A stretch of DNA of 59,966 nt from Bacteroidaceae bacterium (GCA_017546785.1 JAFYRW010000012.1:1-59966); one strand, 5' to 3'. Counted from the stretch's first letter, positions 1-7,694 are shown. Notes: generated by a model not told the origin, from the letters alone. Made by a program: numbers and translations.

Positions 1-115
1 TAAAATCGAGTTTAAGATTTGGTTCACTAGGAGTATCAGGCACACATCCTATTAGTGATAGCAATAATATTGTGTAGAGTAAAATTGTTTTACTTGATAA
101 TTTTGAGTGTTCCAT
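1..115 (-). CDS. Lipoprotein, 3' end beyond the window (candidate immunity-type)
   Basis: This is the first 38 codons of a minus-strand gene that runs off the left edge. The protein starts MEHSKLSSKT, continues with a hydrophobic stretch and reaches a lipobox (LIGC) with Cys24, so it is predicted to be a lipid-anchored envelope protein. An in-frame ATG 12 bases upstream (127) is an alternative start. It lies 28 bases after the stop of another lipoprotein gene, and its start overlaps the orphan toxin-like tail at 90-140, the same arrangement as the neighbouring pair. No family can be assigned from so short a piece; an immunity role is inferred only from the context. Confidence 0.6.
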   Translation of the reverse strand, partial: MEHSKLSSKTILLYTILLLSLIGCVPDTPSEPNLKLDF

Positions 116-140
116 TATCCGCTGCATTTATTACTTGATT
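90..140 (-). pseudogene. Orphan C-terminal tail of a second DUF6973-like gene
   Basis: Read on the minus strand, these bases encode NQVINAADNGTLKIIK followed by a stop. The intact DUF6973-like gene next door ends NQVINAANNGKLYILK at 562-612, so 12 of 16 residues match and both stop at the same point. The tail is preceded directly by TGA and by the stop of the lipoprotein gene, so it has no start of its own. It overlaps the start of the lipoprotein gene at 1-115, exactly as the intact gene overlaps the next lipoprotein gene. The substitutions suggest a diverged relative, not a fresh copy. Confidence 0.65.
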
Positions 141-143
141 TCA

Positions 144-587
144 CTACTCGACGTATAAGTGTACACATCTTTCATTATCCAATATAAATTGTTGTTTAAT
201 AGGAAAGAGATTTAAATCATTTGGTATTTCTCGTGTTGTAAAGCGTGCTGCAGTGTTTTTTATTTCTGAATATGCTTTTACATATCCGTTACTTATGAAA
301 AGTAAAGTAGAAAAAGAATCAAAACTAATATTTGCATTACATACACCTCTTAAACTATTTGACATTTTAAGATTTTTGAAACTTGTTTTCTCTGTATTGG
401 AATATGGGTGAAGTATATATACACTATCGAAATCTTCGTTGCAATAGTCTGCAATAGAGAATACTTGTCCTATAGCCTGTCTTTCAAAATAAAGTTCGAG
501 TTTATCTTCGTGTGGCTCACAGCTAATAAGTGATAGTATTGCAAAAGTAAATATCAAAATTTTATTTAAGAATGTATAGTTTTCCAT
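144..587 (-). CDS. Small lipoprotein downstream of a DUF6973-like gene (candidate immunity protein)
   Basis: About 147 residues starting MENYTFLNK, with a hydrophobic segment ending in a lipobox (LISC, Cys23), so a lipid-anchored envelope protein is predicted. The mature part is acidic and unassigned. Its start lies inside the 3' end of the DUF6973-like gene (overlap of about 26 bases), which implies coupled expression. An in-frame ATG at 599 would add four residues; 587 is preferred because it gives a normal short n-region. Gene order (candidate effector, then overlapping lipoprotein) resembles effector-immunity pairs of Bacteroidales, but this is inference. Confidence 0.6.
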   Translation of the reverse strand: MENYTFLNKILIFTFAILSLISCEPHEDKLELYFERQAIGQVFSIADYCNEDFDSVYILHPYSNTEKTSFKNLKMSNSLRGVCNANISFDSFSTLLFISNGYVKAYSEIKNTAARFTTREIPNDLNLFPIKQQFILDNERCVHLYVE

Positions 588-1047
588 TGTTTGCTGCATT
601 TATTACTTGATTTAAAAGTTCTTCCTCATTCCAACCATTTATTATCGCTTGGTTGCCTAAATAATAACCTACAGAATTGTTGTATAAGTCCATTGCTTTT
701 GCATGATTATTGGGTATATCTTCATGGGCGTCTCCGAATTTCTTCGCGTTGGGTGAATTGAGACCTGCGGAAACTTGGTTTAGTGCACACCAATAACAAT
801 GCCTAACAGCATCACCATATCCATCTTCTATATCTTTTAAATGATATGTTGCCCTAAAAGCTTTATCTCGGTTCTTTTTAATTTCCATAGCAAGAAAAGG
901 GTGTCTCCACGAAAGTGATTTCTCTTTATCGTTCAGTTGATTGTATACATTCTCATACTCATTTTGTTTGGACACATAGCCGTTGTTTCCATCCTCATAC
1001 GCTGTTGCAATTTCAAAAATACTTGGTCTGTTCAAATAGTTTGCCAT
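562..1047 (-). CDS. DUF6973-like domain protein (candidate effector)
   Basis: 161 residues with no signal peptide. The segment with WRHPFLA (around residues 47-53), GDAVRHCYWCALNQ (about 75-88) and KKFGDAHE (about 98-105) has the His/Asp-rich pattern I associate with DUF6973, a domain often found as the C-terminal module of polymorphic toxins in Bacteroidota. Here it is nearly the whole protein, so it may be a detached toxin tip or a stand-alone protein. Its 3' end overlaps a lipoprotein gene. It has its own promoter (1137-1167) and a 5' leader hairpin (GTGGCAA/TTGCCAC, 1097-1120). The activity of the family is not something I can state. Confidence 0.6.
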   Translation of the reverse strand: MANYLNRPSIFEIATAYEDGNNGYVSKQNEYENVYNQLNDKEKSLSWRHPFLAMEIKKNRDKAFRATYHLKDIEDGYGDAVRHCYWCALNQVSAGLNSPNAKKFGDAHEDIPNNHAKAMDLYNNSVGYYLGNQAIINGWNEEELLNQVINAANNGKLYILK

Positions 1048-1136
1048 ACAAATAAATTTATAGTTAATAATGCTATAAAATTATTGTATGGTTTATGTGG
1101 CAAGGTTGCTGATTTGCCACTTTCTTATTATTACCC

Positions 1137-1167
1137 CAAATATACAACCTCAACCATCGGTTGTCAA
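1137..1167 (-). promoter_or_regulatory. Promoter of the DUF6973-like gene
   Basis: On the minus strand TTG (1167-1165), a 20-base spacer and TATATTTG (1144-1137) match the Bacteroidota -33/-7 consensus. Transcription would start near 1130, giving a leader of about 80 bases that contains a 7-bp hairpin (arms 1097-1103 and 1114-1120). Confidence 0.6.
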
Positions 1168-1246
1168 TACCTTGTCGGGAAAAGATTTACTATTTTCTTT
1201 ACTTTAACAAATAGGTATTTTGCAAAAAGTGCCTTACAGAGCGTCA

Positions 1247-1356
1247 GGGCAGTGTACCATCTCTCACTTACTATTCTTATTTTTAGGAGGATTTGCTAGT
1301 AGTTTCAGGGCAGTATTTGGGCAGTTTCGCTCAATTTTGGGCAGTTTTCGGGTAGT
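1247..1356 (+). repeat. Spaced GGGCAGT repeats in a gene-free stretch
   Basis: GGGCAGT occurs at 1247-1253, 1308-1314, 1319-1325 and 1339-1345, with a variant GGGTAGT at 1350-1356. The last four start 11, 20 and 11 bases apart, about one, two and one helical turns. An inverted copy (ACTGCCC, 1383-1389) sits in the loop of the adjacent terminator. No gene is convincing between 1048 and 1441. Confidence 0.6.
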
Positions 1357-1363
1357 ATTTTGA

Positions 1364-1400
1364 CAAAAAAATGACCGACTGGACTGCCCAATCGGTCATT
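1364..1400 (-). terminator. Intrinsic terminator of the DUF2795 gene
   Basis: Perfect 9-bp stem (1370-1378 with 1392-1400, AATGACCGA arms) followed on the minus strand by seven T. It lies about 40 bases after the DUF2795 stop codon. Confidence 0.85.
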
Positions 1401-1441
1401 GTAAATTGTTGATATTTAGGCGTTAAACCTTTTTAAACCCA

Positions 1442-1666
1442 TTAATACTCCTCCTCATCGAAAAAGAAATCTTCGTTGCTGCTGGGGTAATCGGGCCATA
1501 TATCCTCGATATTTTCATAAGCTTCACCCTCATCTTCAATCTCCTGAAGATTCTCTATTACCTCCATAGGTGCTCCCGAGCGTACTGCGTAATCGATGAG
1601 CTCGTCTTTTGTTGCGGGCCAGGGTGCGTCCTCTAATTTTGATGCTAATTCAAGTGTCCAATACAT
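1442..1666 (-). CDS. DUF2795 domain protein
   Basis: 74 residues, very acidic at the C-terminus (ending FFFDEEEY). The start MYWTLELASKLEDAPWPAT and the segment IDYAVRSGAPMEVIENLQE match the small DUF2795 family that is widely conserved in Bacteroidales and has no assigned biochemical function. It is probably a soluble cytoplasmic protein. It is monocistronic: its own promoter lies in the 3' end of the upstream gene and a strong terminator follows. Confidence 0.85.
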   Translation of the reverse strand: MYWTLELASKLEDAPWPATKDELIDYAVRSGAPMEVIENLQEIEDEGEAYENIEDIWPDYPSSNEDFFFDEEEY

Positions 1667-1733
1667 AGTATTAAATGTTTTATGTTTGAGAAACTGTTTT
1701 TTTATAAAAATTTTTCTGTTTTTAAAAGGTTCG

Positions 1734-1763
1734 CAAAAATAAATTAAAATAATCTATTTGCAA
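1734..1763 (-). promoter_or_regulatory. Promoter of the DUF2795 gene
   Basis: On the minus strand TTG (1763-1761), 19 bases, then TATTTTTG (1741-1734). It overlaps the stop codon region of the cobalamin adenosyltransferase gene. Confidence 0.55.
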
Positions 1764-2293
1764 GTTTTTTCCCACTTTTTTTCTTCTCCCTCGTTCAGTA
1801 GGCGTGCGAGTGAGAATAGATAATCCGATATTCTGTTTATGTATGTGAGTATGGAATTATCTATTTTGCAGCTTTTTGCGAGTGTTACTATGCGTCTCTC
1901 GGCGCGGCGGCACACTGTGCGGCATACATTGGCTTGTGCCGATGCATATACACTGCTCGGAAGCACGAATCCTGTGAGAGGTGGTAGCTGTGCCTCTATG
2001 CTGTCAATCTCTTTCTCTATGAGTGCTGTCTCGTTTATAGCCATAGTGCATTGTACGTTCTTTTCGGTTGCCAATATGCAAGAAACAGACATTATATTAT
2101 TCTCAATCTTCTCTATGGTTGCTCTTTGCGGATGGTTGCCCATTGCAATAGCGAGCAGCCCCAACTGAGCATTAAGTTCATCGAGTGTGCCGTATGCCTC
2201 TACGCGTGGGTGGTCCTTATCTACGCGGGTGTCTCCAATAATAGATGTTGTTCCGTTGTCTCCGGTGCGAGTGTATACTGCCGCTTTTTCCAT
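1754..2293 (-). CDS. Cob(I)alamin adenosyltransferase, PduO type
   Basis: 179 residues. Transfers the adenosyl group of ATP to cob(I)alamin or cob(I)yrinic acid a,c-diamide to make the adenosyl cofactor. The N-terminal ATP-binding motif YTRTGDNGTT (residues 8-17) and the C-terminal signature VCRRAERR are both present, and the length is normal for a PduO/MMAB-type trimer-forming enzyme. It follows a methyltransferase-like gene after 9 bases and probably belongs to the metK transcript. No other cobalamin gene is in the window, so this is likely a salvage or coenzyme-activation function. Confidence 0.92.
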   Translation of the reverse strand: MEKAAVYTRTGDNGTTSIIGDTRVDKDHPRVEAYGTLDELNAQLGLLAIAMGNHPQRATIEKIENNIMSVSCILATEKNVQCTMAINETALIEKEIDSIEAQLPPLTGFVLPSSVYASAQANVCRTVCRRAERRIVTLAKSCKIDNSILTYINRISDYLFSLARLLNEGEEKKWEKTCK

Positions 2294-2302
2294 TCTCTTC
2301 TG

Positions 2303-2965
2303 TTATTTGTAGTTGAGTGTATAATGCTGTTTCCTGTACTCTGTGTCGAACAAGAGTATGCCCATACTGTATAGGTCGAATGTTACAATGCAGTTACTGC
2401 TTTTGCGTACACGTTCCCATTGCGATAGTGCTCTCTTATTACGGTGTATTCCTTCAATGATTATCGCCGATAGTTTGTTTGTGTAAGGGAGCGATTCTTT
2501 AAATATTTCTTCTGCTCTCTCGCTACAGCCAATGTATAGCAGGCCAATCTCTTTCTCCTTTTGCAGAATATCCTTTAGAGAATCTATGCTGTTGCCGTCA
2601 GTGTGGCATACGCCGCGCTCCTTGAGCACTTTTTCGGCAGTGGGGCTGTCCTCTCCTGTGCAGCTTATAATGTGACAGGGAACGCCTCTCTTGCCGGTGG
2701 CTACAGCACATTGTGACGCGCTGTCGCTGGAGTCGAATATTATAATATTCGTCGGACGCAAATAGTTTGTTATGCGGAACAGTCGACGGCAATGTGCCGA
2801 TGAGGATCCTGCTGTCTCCTCCGACACTTTATCGAGTGTGGGATAAATGTAGTATGGTAATTTTGTCCTTAGTACGTGCATTACAAAGAAAAAGGCAGCA
2901 GGGGATTGTACTCCGTACCCCCTGTTGTGCCTTAATCGGTTTATAATGTCGCAAATACCGAACAT
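2303..2965 (-). CDS. Methyltransferase-like protein of Bacteroidales, function unknown
   Basis: 220 residues with the N-terminal signature RHNRGYGVQSPAAF, typical of a Bacteroidota protein group related to class I SAM-dependent methyltransferases (O-methyltransferase type). The glycine-rich SAM loop is weak: the matching strand reads NIIIFDSSDSASQCAVATGK instead of a GxGxG pattern, so SAM binding may be altered or lost. It starts five bases after the metK stop codon and is probably co-transcribed with it, linking it loosely to SAM metabolism. Substrate unknown. Confidence 0.65.
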   Translation of the reverse strand: MFGICDIINRLRHNRGYGVQSPAAFFFVMHVLRTKLPYYIYPTLDKVSEETAGSSSAHCRRLFRITNYLRPTNIIIFDSSDSASQCAVATGKRGVPCHIISCTGEDSPTAEKVLKERGVCHTDGNSIDSLKDILQKEKEIGLLYIGCSERAEEIFKESLPYTNKLSAIIIEGIHRNKRALSQWERVRKSSNCIVTFDLYSMGILLFDTEYRKQHYTLNYK

Positions 2966-2970
2966 ATTTC

Positions 2971-4263
2971 TTAGAGTGCAAATGCCTCCTTAACCTTTTC
3001 TACATAGTCGAGTTTCTCCCAGGTGAAGAGCTCTACTGTAACGGTCTTTGCATCGAGATAACGCGATGTAAAGGTCTTTGTTACAGTCTGGGGTGTGCGG
3101 CCGACGTGTCCGTATGCTGCAGTCTCGCTGTAGATGGGGTTACGCAATTTCAGACGGTCCTCTATTGCTTTGGGGCGTAGGTCGAAGAGCTCTGCTACCT
3201 TCTGTGCAATCTCGCCATCGCTCATATTTACCTTTGCTGTGCCGTATGTGTTTGCAAATACGCTTACAGGCTCGGCAACGCCAATGGCGTATGAGAGCTG
3301 TATGAGAATCTCGTCGGCAACGCCTGCTGCAACAAGGTTCTTTGCAATGTGACGTGCTGCGTATGCAGCGCTGCGGTCTACCTTGCTGGGGTCTTTTCCG
3401 CTGAATGCGCCGCCGCCGTGTGCGCCCTTGCCGCCGTAGGTATCTACGATAATCTTACGTCCGGTGAGGCCTGTGTCGCCGTGAGGGCCACCGATAACGA
3501 ATTTGCCTGTGGGGTTCACGTGGTAGCATATATCGTCGTTGAAGAGTGCGAGCACCTTCTCCGATGCAATCTTGCTCTTTACGCGGGGCATAAGTATATT
3601 TATTACATCCTCCTTAATCTTTGCTACCTGAGCTGCGTCGGCTGCCAACTGCGCCTCAGCGCCCTCGGCCTCGGGGAGTATAAAGTCGTCGTGCTGTGTC
3701 GATACAACGATTGTGTCTATGCGAACGGGGCGGTTGTTGTCGTCGTACTCAATGGTTACCTGACTCTTTGAGTCGGGACGAAGATAGGTCATCTCCTTGC
3801 CCTCGCGACGAATGTCGGCAAGCTCGGTGAGGATAAGATGCGCAAGGTCGAGCGATACAGGCATATAGTTCTCTGTCTCGTTTGTTGCGTATCCGAACAT
3901 CATTCCCTGGTCTCCTGCGCCCTGCTCCATAGGATTCTCGCGCTCAACGCCGCGGTTAATGTCGGCGCTCTGCTCGTGGATCGCCGAGAATATACCGCAA
4001 GAGTCTCCGTCGAACATATATTCGCTCTTTGTGTATCCTATGCGGTTGATAACCTTACGTGCAATCTCCTGTAGGTCTACGTAAGCCGATGATTTAACCT
4101 CTCCGGCAAGAACAACCTGCCCGGTTGTCACCAATGTCTCGCAGGCTACTTTCGACTGTGGGTCGAATGCAATAAGCTCGTCGAGTACAGCATCTGAAAT
4201 CTGATCTGCTACTTTGTCGGGGTGTCCCTCAGACACCGATTCTGATGTGAATAAATATCCCAT
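2971..4263 (-). CDS. metK: S-adenosylmethionine synthetase
   Basis: Makes S-adenosylmethionine from methionine and ATP. The N-terminal signature [20 protein letters not shown] fixes the start at 4263 (430 residues). The motifs [12 protein letters not shown] and [16 protein letters not shown], which carry active-site and metal/phosphate ligands, are intact. The reading frame stays open for 37 further codons to an ATG at 4374, but that extension is AT-rich and unlike the family. The leader carries a SAM-II-like aptamer (4379-4433), so feedback control by the product is likely. A methyltransferase-like gene and the adenosyltransferase follow closely. Confidence 0.97.
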   Translation of the reverse strand: MGYLFTSESVSEGHPDKVADQISDAVLDELIAFDPQSKVACETLVTTGQVVLAGEVKSSAYVDLQEIARKVINRIGYTKSEYMFDGDSCGIFSAIHEQSADINRGVERENPMEQGAGDQGMMFGYATNETENYMPVSLDLAHLILTELADIRREGKEMTYLRPDSKSQVTIEYDDNNRPVRIDTIVVSTQHDDFILPEAEGAEAQLAADAAQVAKIKEDVINILMPRVKSKIASEKVLALFNDDICYHVNPTGKFVIGGPHGDTGLTGRKIIVDTYGGKGAHGGGAFSGKDPSKVDRSAAYAARHIAKNLVAAGVADEILIQLSYAIGVAEPVSVFANTYGTAKVNMSDGEIAQKVAELFDLRPKAIEDRLKLRNPIYSETAAYGHVGRTPQTVTKTFTSRYLDAKTVTVELFTWEKLDYVEKVKEAFAL

Positions 4264-4378
4264 ATAGATAAATGTTTTTATCGGCAGATAAAAAATATCC
4301 GCCTTCTTGTTAATAATTTCTTTTTGAAATGTGAAAATGGGAGTGCTATCGACAGTTAGCCAATGAGACCTCATCGGG

Positions 4379-4433
4379 TGAGGTTTTTAGCATTTTTTAC
4401 TGTGGTTGCAAGCAGCCAAATCTTTCCACACAG
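4379..4433 (-). promoter_or_regulatory. SAM-II-like (SAM-alpha) riboswitch aptamer in the metK leader
   Basis: On the minus strand a P1 stem TGTGG/CCACA (4430-4426 with 4405-4401) encloses a loop containing GATTT and TTGCAA, then an A-rich linker and GCTAAAAACC. The known SAM-II core has GAUUU, UUGCAA and GCUAAAAAGG in the same order and spacing. The pseudoknot pair CC/GG of the reference RNA appears here as GG/CC, a compensatory swap. A hairpin ACCTC/GAGGT directly downstream reuses the CC bases and could be the alternative fold. A small GCCC-GTT-GGGC hairpin precedes P1. The call rests on comparison from memory. Confidence 0.75.
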
Positions 4434-4457
4434 CCCAACGGGCTTTAAATTCGTTTG

Positions 4458-4465
4458 CAAAGTTA
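4458..4465 (-). promoter_or_regulatory. -7 element of the metK promoter
   Basis: TAACTTTG on the minus strand matches TAnnTTTG. It places the transcription start near 4451, about 20 bases before the riboswitch P1 stem. No convincing -33 element is visible. Confidence 0.5.
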
Positions 4466-4513
4466 CTCACATTTTGCGTATAATCACTATGTTGTAACTG
4501 TTTTTTTATTTCG

Positions 4514-4542
4514 TTCAACAGAATTTAACTGTTTCTGTTGAA
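4514..4542. repeat. 10-bp perfect inverted repeat between folK and metK
   Basis: TTCAACAGAA (4514-4523) and TTCTGTTGAA (4533-4542) with a 9-base spacer. It lies after the folK stop and about 50 bases upstream of the metK -7 element. No T-run follows in the folK direction, so it is not a standard intrinsic terminator; an operator or a transcript-end hairpin is possible. Confidence 0.5.
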
Positions 4543-4559
4543 TGGATAAGGGCTTCTTG

Positions 4560-5054
4560 TTACTCCTCCTGTGCTTCTCTAAGCTCGTCGAGCAGTTGCC
4601 CGATGCTCTTTTCTAATATTGGGTGAATAAATTGTGGGGCAATCCTGGCAAGCGGCTCAAGGACAAAAAGCCTTTTGTGCAGCAGCCGGTGGGGGATTGT
4701 CAGTCGCGGAGTATCTATGCACTCGTTTCCATAAAAAAGAATGTCAATGTCTATGGGCCTGTCGCAGTAGTTGCCGTTCAGGGTCTTTTGCTTGCGTCCG
4801 AGCTCTCTTTCAATCTCCTCTGTAATGTTCAGTATCTCTGTGGGTGGGAGCGACGTCCTAAATAGAATAACGCCGTTAAGATATTTGTTGGGAGAGTCGT
4901 AACCCCACGCCTCACTTTCAATTACTTCCGATTGGGCTATGGGAATACCGAACCGAAGCGATAGTCTCTCTATCGCTTCGGTCATATTCTTTTCTCTCTC
5001 TCCAGTATTTGTTCCTAACCCGAGAAAGAGCTCTTTCTCATTGTCTATTGCCAT
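4560..5054 (-). CDS. folK: 2-amino-4-hydroxy-6-hydroxymethyldihydropteridine pyrophosphokinase
   Basis: 164 residues. Transfers pyrophosphate from ATP to 6-hydroxymethyl-dihydropterin in folate synthesis. The N-terminal GLGTN (12-16) and the signature RPIDIDILFYG (99-109), whose aspartates bind Mg-ATP, are present, followed by LTIPH and the conserved end segment FVLEPLARIAP. It starts 3 bases after the queA stop, so it is the last gene of the ftsX-to-folK operon. Confidence 0.95.
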   Translation of the reverse strand: MAIDNEKELFLGLGTNTGEREKNMTEAIERLSLRFGIPIAQSEVIESEAWGYDSPNKYLNGVILFRTSLPPTEILNITEEIERELGRKQKTLNGNYCDRPIDIDILFYGNECIDTPRLTIPHRLLHKRLFVLEPLARIAPQFIHPILEKSIGQLLDELREAQEE

Positions 5055-5057
5055 TCT

Positions 5058-6116
5058 TTAGTCGATGATTAGCATAGCATCGCCGTAGACTCCGAATCGG
5101 TAACCCTCCTTGAGCGCAACATTGTATGCATTCATTACATTCTCGTAGCCACCGAATGCTGCGGTGAGCATAAGCATTGTCGAGTAGGGCATATAGAAGT
5201 TGGCAATCATACTGTTGGCTACGTGGAACTCATACTCGGGGAAGATGAACTTGCTGGTCCATCCGTCGTACTCCTTGAGCATACCTCCGGTAAGTGTTGC
5301 TGTCTCGAGTACACGCTGTACCGATGTTCCAACGGCGCATATTCTGCGACCCTCGGCCTTTGCCTGATTGACAAGGCGTACAGCCTCGCTGTCTACGTTG
5401 ATGAGGTCCGAATCCATCTTGTGCTTTGTGAGGTCTTCAACGTCAATCTCGCGGAAGCAGCCGAGTCCTGTGTGCATTGTTACGAATGCAGTGTCGATAC
5501 CTTTAATCTCCATACGCTTCATAAGCTCGCGTGTAAAGTGCAATCCTGCGAACGATGCTGTTACCGAACCCTCCTTCTTTGCAAAATATGTCTGGAAATT
5601 TACAAGATCCTCGGGTTCCTCTTTACGCAGACGCTTAAAATCGTCGGGTAGGGGAGCAACGCCAAGAGCGTAGAGTGCCTTCTTGAACTCATCGTGGGGA
5701 CCGTCGTATAGGAAACGAAGGGTACGTCCGCGCGATGTTGTGTTATCTATTACCTCGGCTACCATTGAGTTGTCCTCGCCAAAATAGAGCTTGTTGCCTA
5801 TACGTATTTTGCGTGCGGGGTCTACAAGAACATCCCACAAGCGGAACTCCTCGTTAAGCTCGCGCAACAGGAATACCTCAATCTGTGCGTTGGTCTTCTC
5901 CTTGTTGCCATAAAGACGTGCGGGGAACACCTTGCTGTCGTTCATCACAAAAAGGTCCTTCTCGTCGAAGTATTCTATAACCTCTTTGAAAATGCGGTGT
6001 TCAATCTCTCCGCTTTTACGGTGAAGCACCAAAAGGCGCGACTCGTCTCTATACTCTGCCGGATAAAGGGCAATACGGTCATCAGGTAATTTGTATCTGA
6101 ACTGAGATAACTTCAT
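5058..6116 (-). CDS. queA: S-adenosylmethionine:tRNA ribosyltransferase-isomerase
   Basis: 352 residues. Transfers and isomerises the ribosyl part of SAM onto preQ1-modified tRNA to make epoxyqueuosine. Conserved stretches include the start MKLSQFRYKLPDDRIALYPAE, FVMNDSKVFPARL, and FAGLHFT followed by FVTMHTGLGCFREI. The start at 6116 matches the usual N-terminus; the frame is open to 6155 but the extra 13 residues are not family-like. It lies between truB and folK, so two tRNA-modification genes are adjacent. Confidence 0.95.
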   Translation of the reverse strand: MKLSQFRYKLPDDRIALYPAEYRDESRLLVLHRKSGEIEHRIFKEVIEYFDEKDLFVMNDSKVFPARLYGNKEKTNAQIEVFLLRELNEEFRLWDVLVDPARKIRIGNKLYFGEDNSMVAEVIDNTTSRGRTLRFLYDGPHDEFKKALYALGVAPLPDDFKRLRKEEPEDLVNFQTYFAKKEGSVTASFAGLHFTRELMKRMEIKGIDTAFVTMHTGLGCFREIDVEDLTKHKMDSDLINVDSEAVRLVNQAKAEGRRICAVGTSVQRVLETATLTGGMLKEYDGWTSKFIFPEYEFHVANSMIANFYMPYSTMLMLTAAFGGYENVMNAYNVALKEGYRFGVYGDAMLIID

Positions 6117-6161
6117 CTGATGAAAATTTGTGTAACTGCTTTGGTCTAAAATCATCCTATT

Positions 6162-6857
6162 TTAGTCTAATGTGTTAATCCAATATTGAAACTCTTCGGG
6201 GTGTATGCACTGCTCGATGCGTGTGTCGCCTATGCGTGTGCGCTCGAGCCGTGTGAGGTGCGCTCCGCTTTGCAGCGCTTCTCCAATGTCGCGGGCAAGG
6301 GAGCGTATGTATGTTCCTTTTCCACAGACTACGCGTATCGTTATCTTTGGTAGGCTGTAGTCTAGTAGCTCTATTTCGTCTATCTGTATCTGTTTGGGGG
6401 CAAGTTCAATATCGCTACCGTCGCGTGCCAATTTGTAGGCTCTCTTGCCATCGACCTTGCAGGCCGAGAAGAGCGGCGGGCGTTGTGCTATTGTGCCGAC
6501 AAACTCCTTTAGTGTGGCCTCTACCATTTCGCGTGTGATGTGCTCGTAAGGGTAGGTGGCGTTTATGGGGTGCTCAAGGTCGAACGATGGGGTTGTTGCG
6601 CCCAACTGAAGGTCGGCCACATACTCTTTTGTGTGGCTCTGCAACTCCTCGATGCGCTTGGTGGCCTTTCCTGTGCACAGCAAAAGGACTCCTGTAGCAA
6701 GAGGGTCCAATGTGCCGGCGTGTCCTACCTTCATCCTCTTTACTCCGCAATGACGCGATAGTATATAGCGTACTTTGCTCACTATCTGGAACGATGTCCA
6801 GCCATAGGGCTTGTATAATGGCAATATCTCTCCGGCTGTAAAATCCATCTTCTTCAT
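6162..6857 (-). CDS. truB: tRNA pseudouridine-55 synthase
   Basis: 231 residues. Converts uridine 55 in the T-loop of tRNAs to pseudouridine. The catalytic motif HAGTLDPLATG has the nucleophile Asp51, and the N-terminal LYKPYGWTS and the later KVDGKRAYKLAR and GTYIRSLARDIG segments are typical. The length is that of the short bacterial form. It begins 3 bases after the uppP stop codon, in the same operon. Confidence 0.95.
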   Translation of the reverse strand: MKKMDFTAGEILPLYKPYGWTSFQIVSKVRYILSRHCGVKRMKVGHAGTLDPLATGVLLLCTGKATKRIEELQSHTKEYVADLQLGATTPSFDLEHPINATYPYEHITREMVEATLKEFVGTIAQRPPLFSACKVDGKRAYKLARDGSDIELAPKQIQIDEIELLDYSLPKITIRVVCGKGTYIRSLARDIGEALQSGAHLTRLERTRIGDTRIEQCIHPEEFQYWINTLD

Positions 6858-6860
6858 TTC

Positions 6861-7694
6861 TTATGACAGTGAAAGGATTATAGTAAATATTCCCGCGGCA
6901 AGGCAATAGTATGCAAAGTATATAAGCTTTCCTCGGCGCACTATTGATATCATCCATTTGCAGGCAATGCAGCCCGAAACGAATGCGGCAAGGAAACCTG
7001 CGGTCAATGCCCACGGGCTTATGCTTCCAAAGGTTGTCTCTACGCCATTCTTTGCAATCTCGACAATGTCTAGCAACGCTTTTCCCAATATTGGGGGGAT
7101 TACCATAAGGAATGAGAATTGGGCCATCTGCTCCTTCTTGTCGCCCAACAGCAGTCCGGTGGCGATTGTTGTTCCCGAACGTGATAGTCCAGGCAGTGTG
7201 GCTAATGCCTGACCTATTCCTATTATGAACGCGTCGAGAATGGTTATTCTCTCCTTCTGGCGAGGCTTTGCATAATAAGAGAATGCCAGCAGCGCGGCAG
7301 TCAATATTAGGCAGCAGCCAACCAATGTGGTACCGCTGAATGCAGCGTCTATATAATCCTGCAGGAATACTCCTACAATACCCACCGGAATCATAGATAC
7401 CAATATGGCGAGCATATAATATTGCTGGTTGTTGAGGCGTGCGGTCATTCCGCCCTCTTTTTTGTCGCAACGCTTGAAGAGTCCTTTGAAAATCCAGCTA
7501 ATCTCTTTGTGCAGGATTGCTATTGTGCTGAGCATTGTTGCAACGTGTAGCAATACCGTGTAGGGCAATATTGTATCGGGGTCGGTAATATCGAGCAGAT
7601 GCGAACCCAATGTAAGGTGTCCGCTGCTGCTTATGGGCAGATATTCCGTTAGCCCTTGCAAAATTCCTAATAGTAACGATTCTAGGAGTGTCAT
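6861..7694 (-). CDS. uppP: Undecaprenyl-diphosphatase (BacA/UppP)
   Basis: 277-residue polytopic membrane protein that dephosphorylates undecaprenyl pyrophosphate so the carrier lipid can be reused in peptidoglycan and surface glycan synthesis. The two active-site motifs are intact: [13 protein letters not shown] (residues 14-26) and GLSRSGTT (169-176). About seven to eight membrane segments are evident. It is flanked by DUF3098 and truB in an order common in Bacteroidales. Confidence 0.96.
   Translation of the reverse strand: MTLLESLLLGILQGLTEYLPISSSGHLTLGSHLLDITDPDTILPYTVLLHVATMLSTIAILHKEISWIFKGLFKRCDKKEGGMTARLNNQQYYMLAILVSMIPVGIVGVFLQDYIDAAFSGTTLVGCCLILTAALLAFSYYAKPRQKERITILDAFIIGIGQALATLPGLSRSGTTIATGLLLGDKKEQMAQFSFLMVIPPILGKALLDIVEIAKNGVETTFGSISPWALTAGFLAAFVSGCIACKWMISIVRRGKLIYFAYYCLAAGIFTIILSLS

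Noticed and set aside
937..1299. 120-codon plus-strand frame with hydrophobic start
   Set aside because: It starts at TTG, its first part is antisense to the DUF6973-like gene and the rest covers the promoter and the GGGCAGT boxes; composition is not protein-like.
4264..4374. 37-codon N-terminal extension of metK
   Set aside because: The family start is at 4263 and the extension is AT-rich leader sequence; kept only as an observation about the riboswitch.
6574..7470. 298-codon minus-strand frame across uppP and truB
   Set aside because: It is an out-of-frame shadow of uppP and truB, both of which have clear catalytic motifs.
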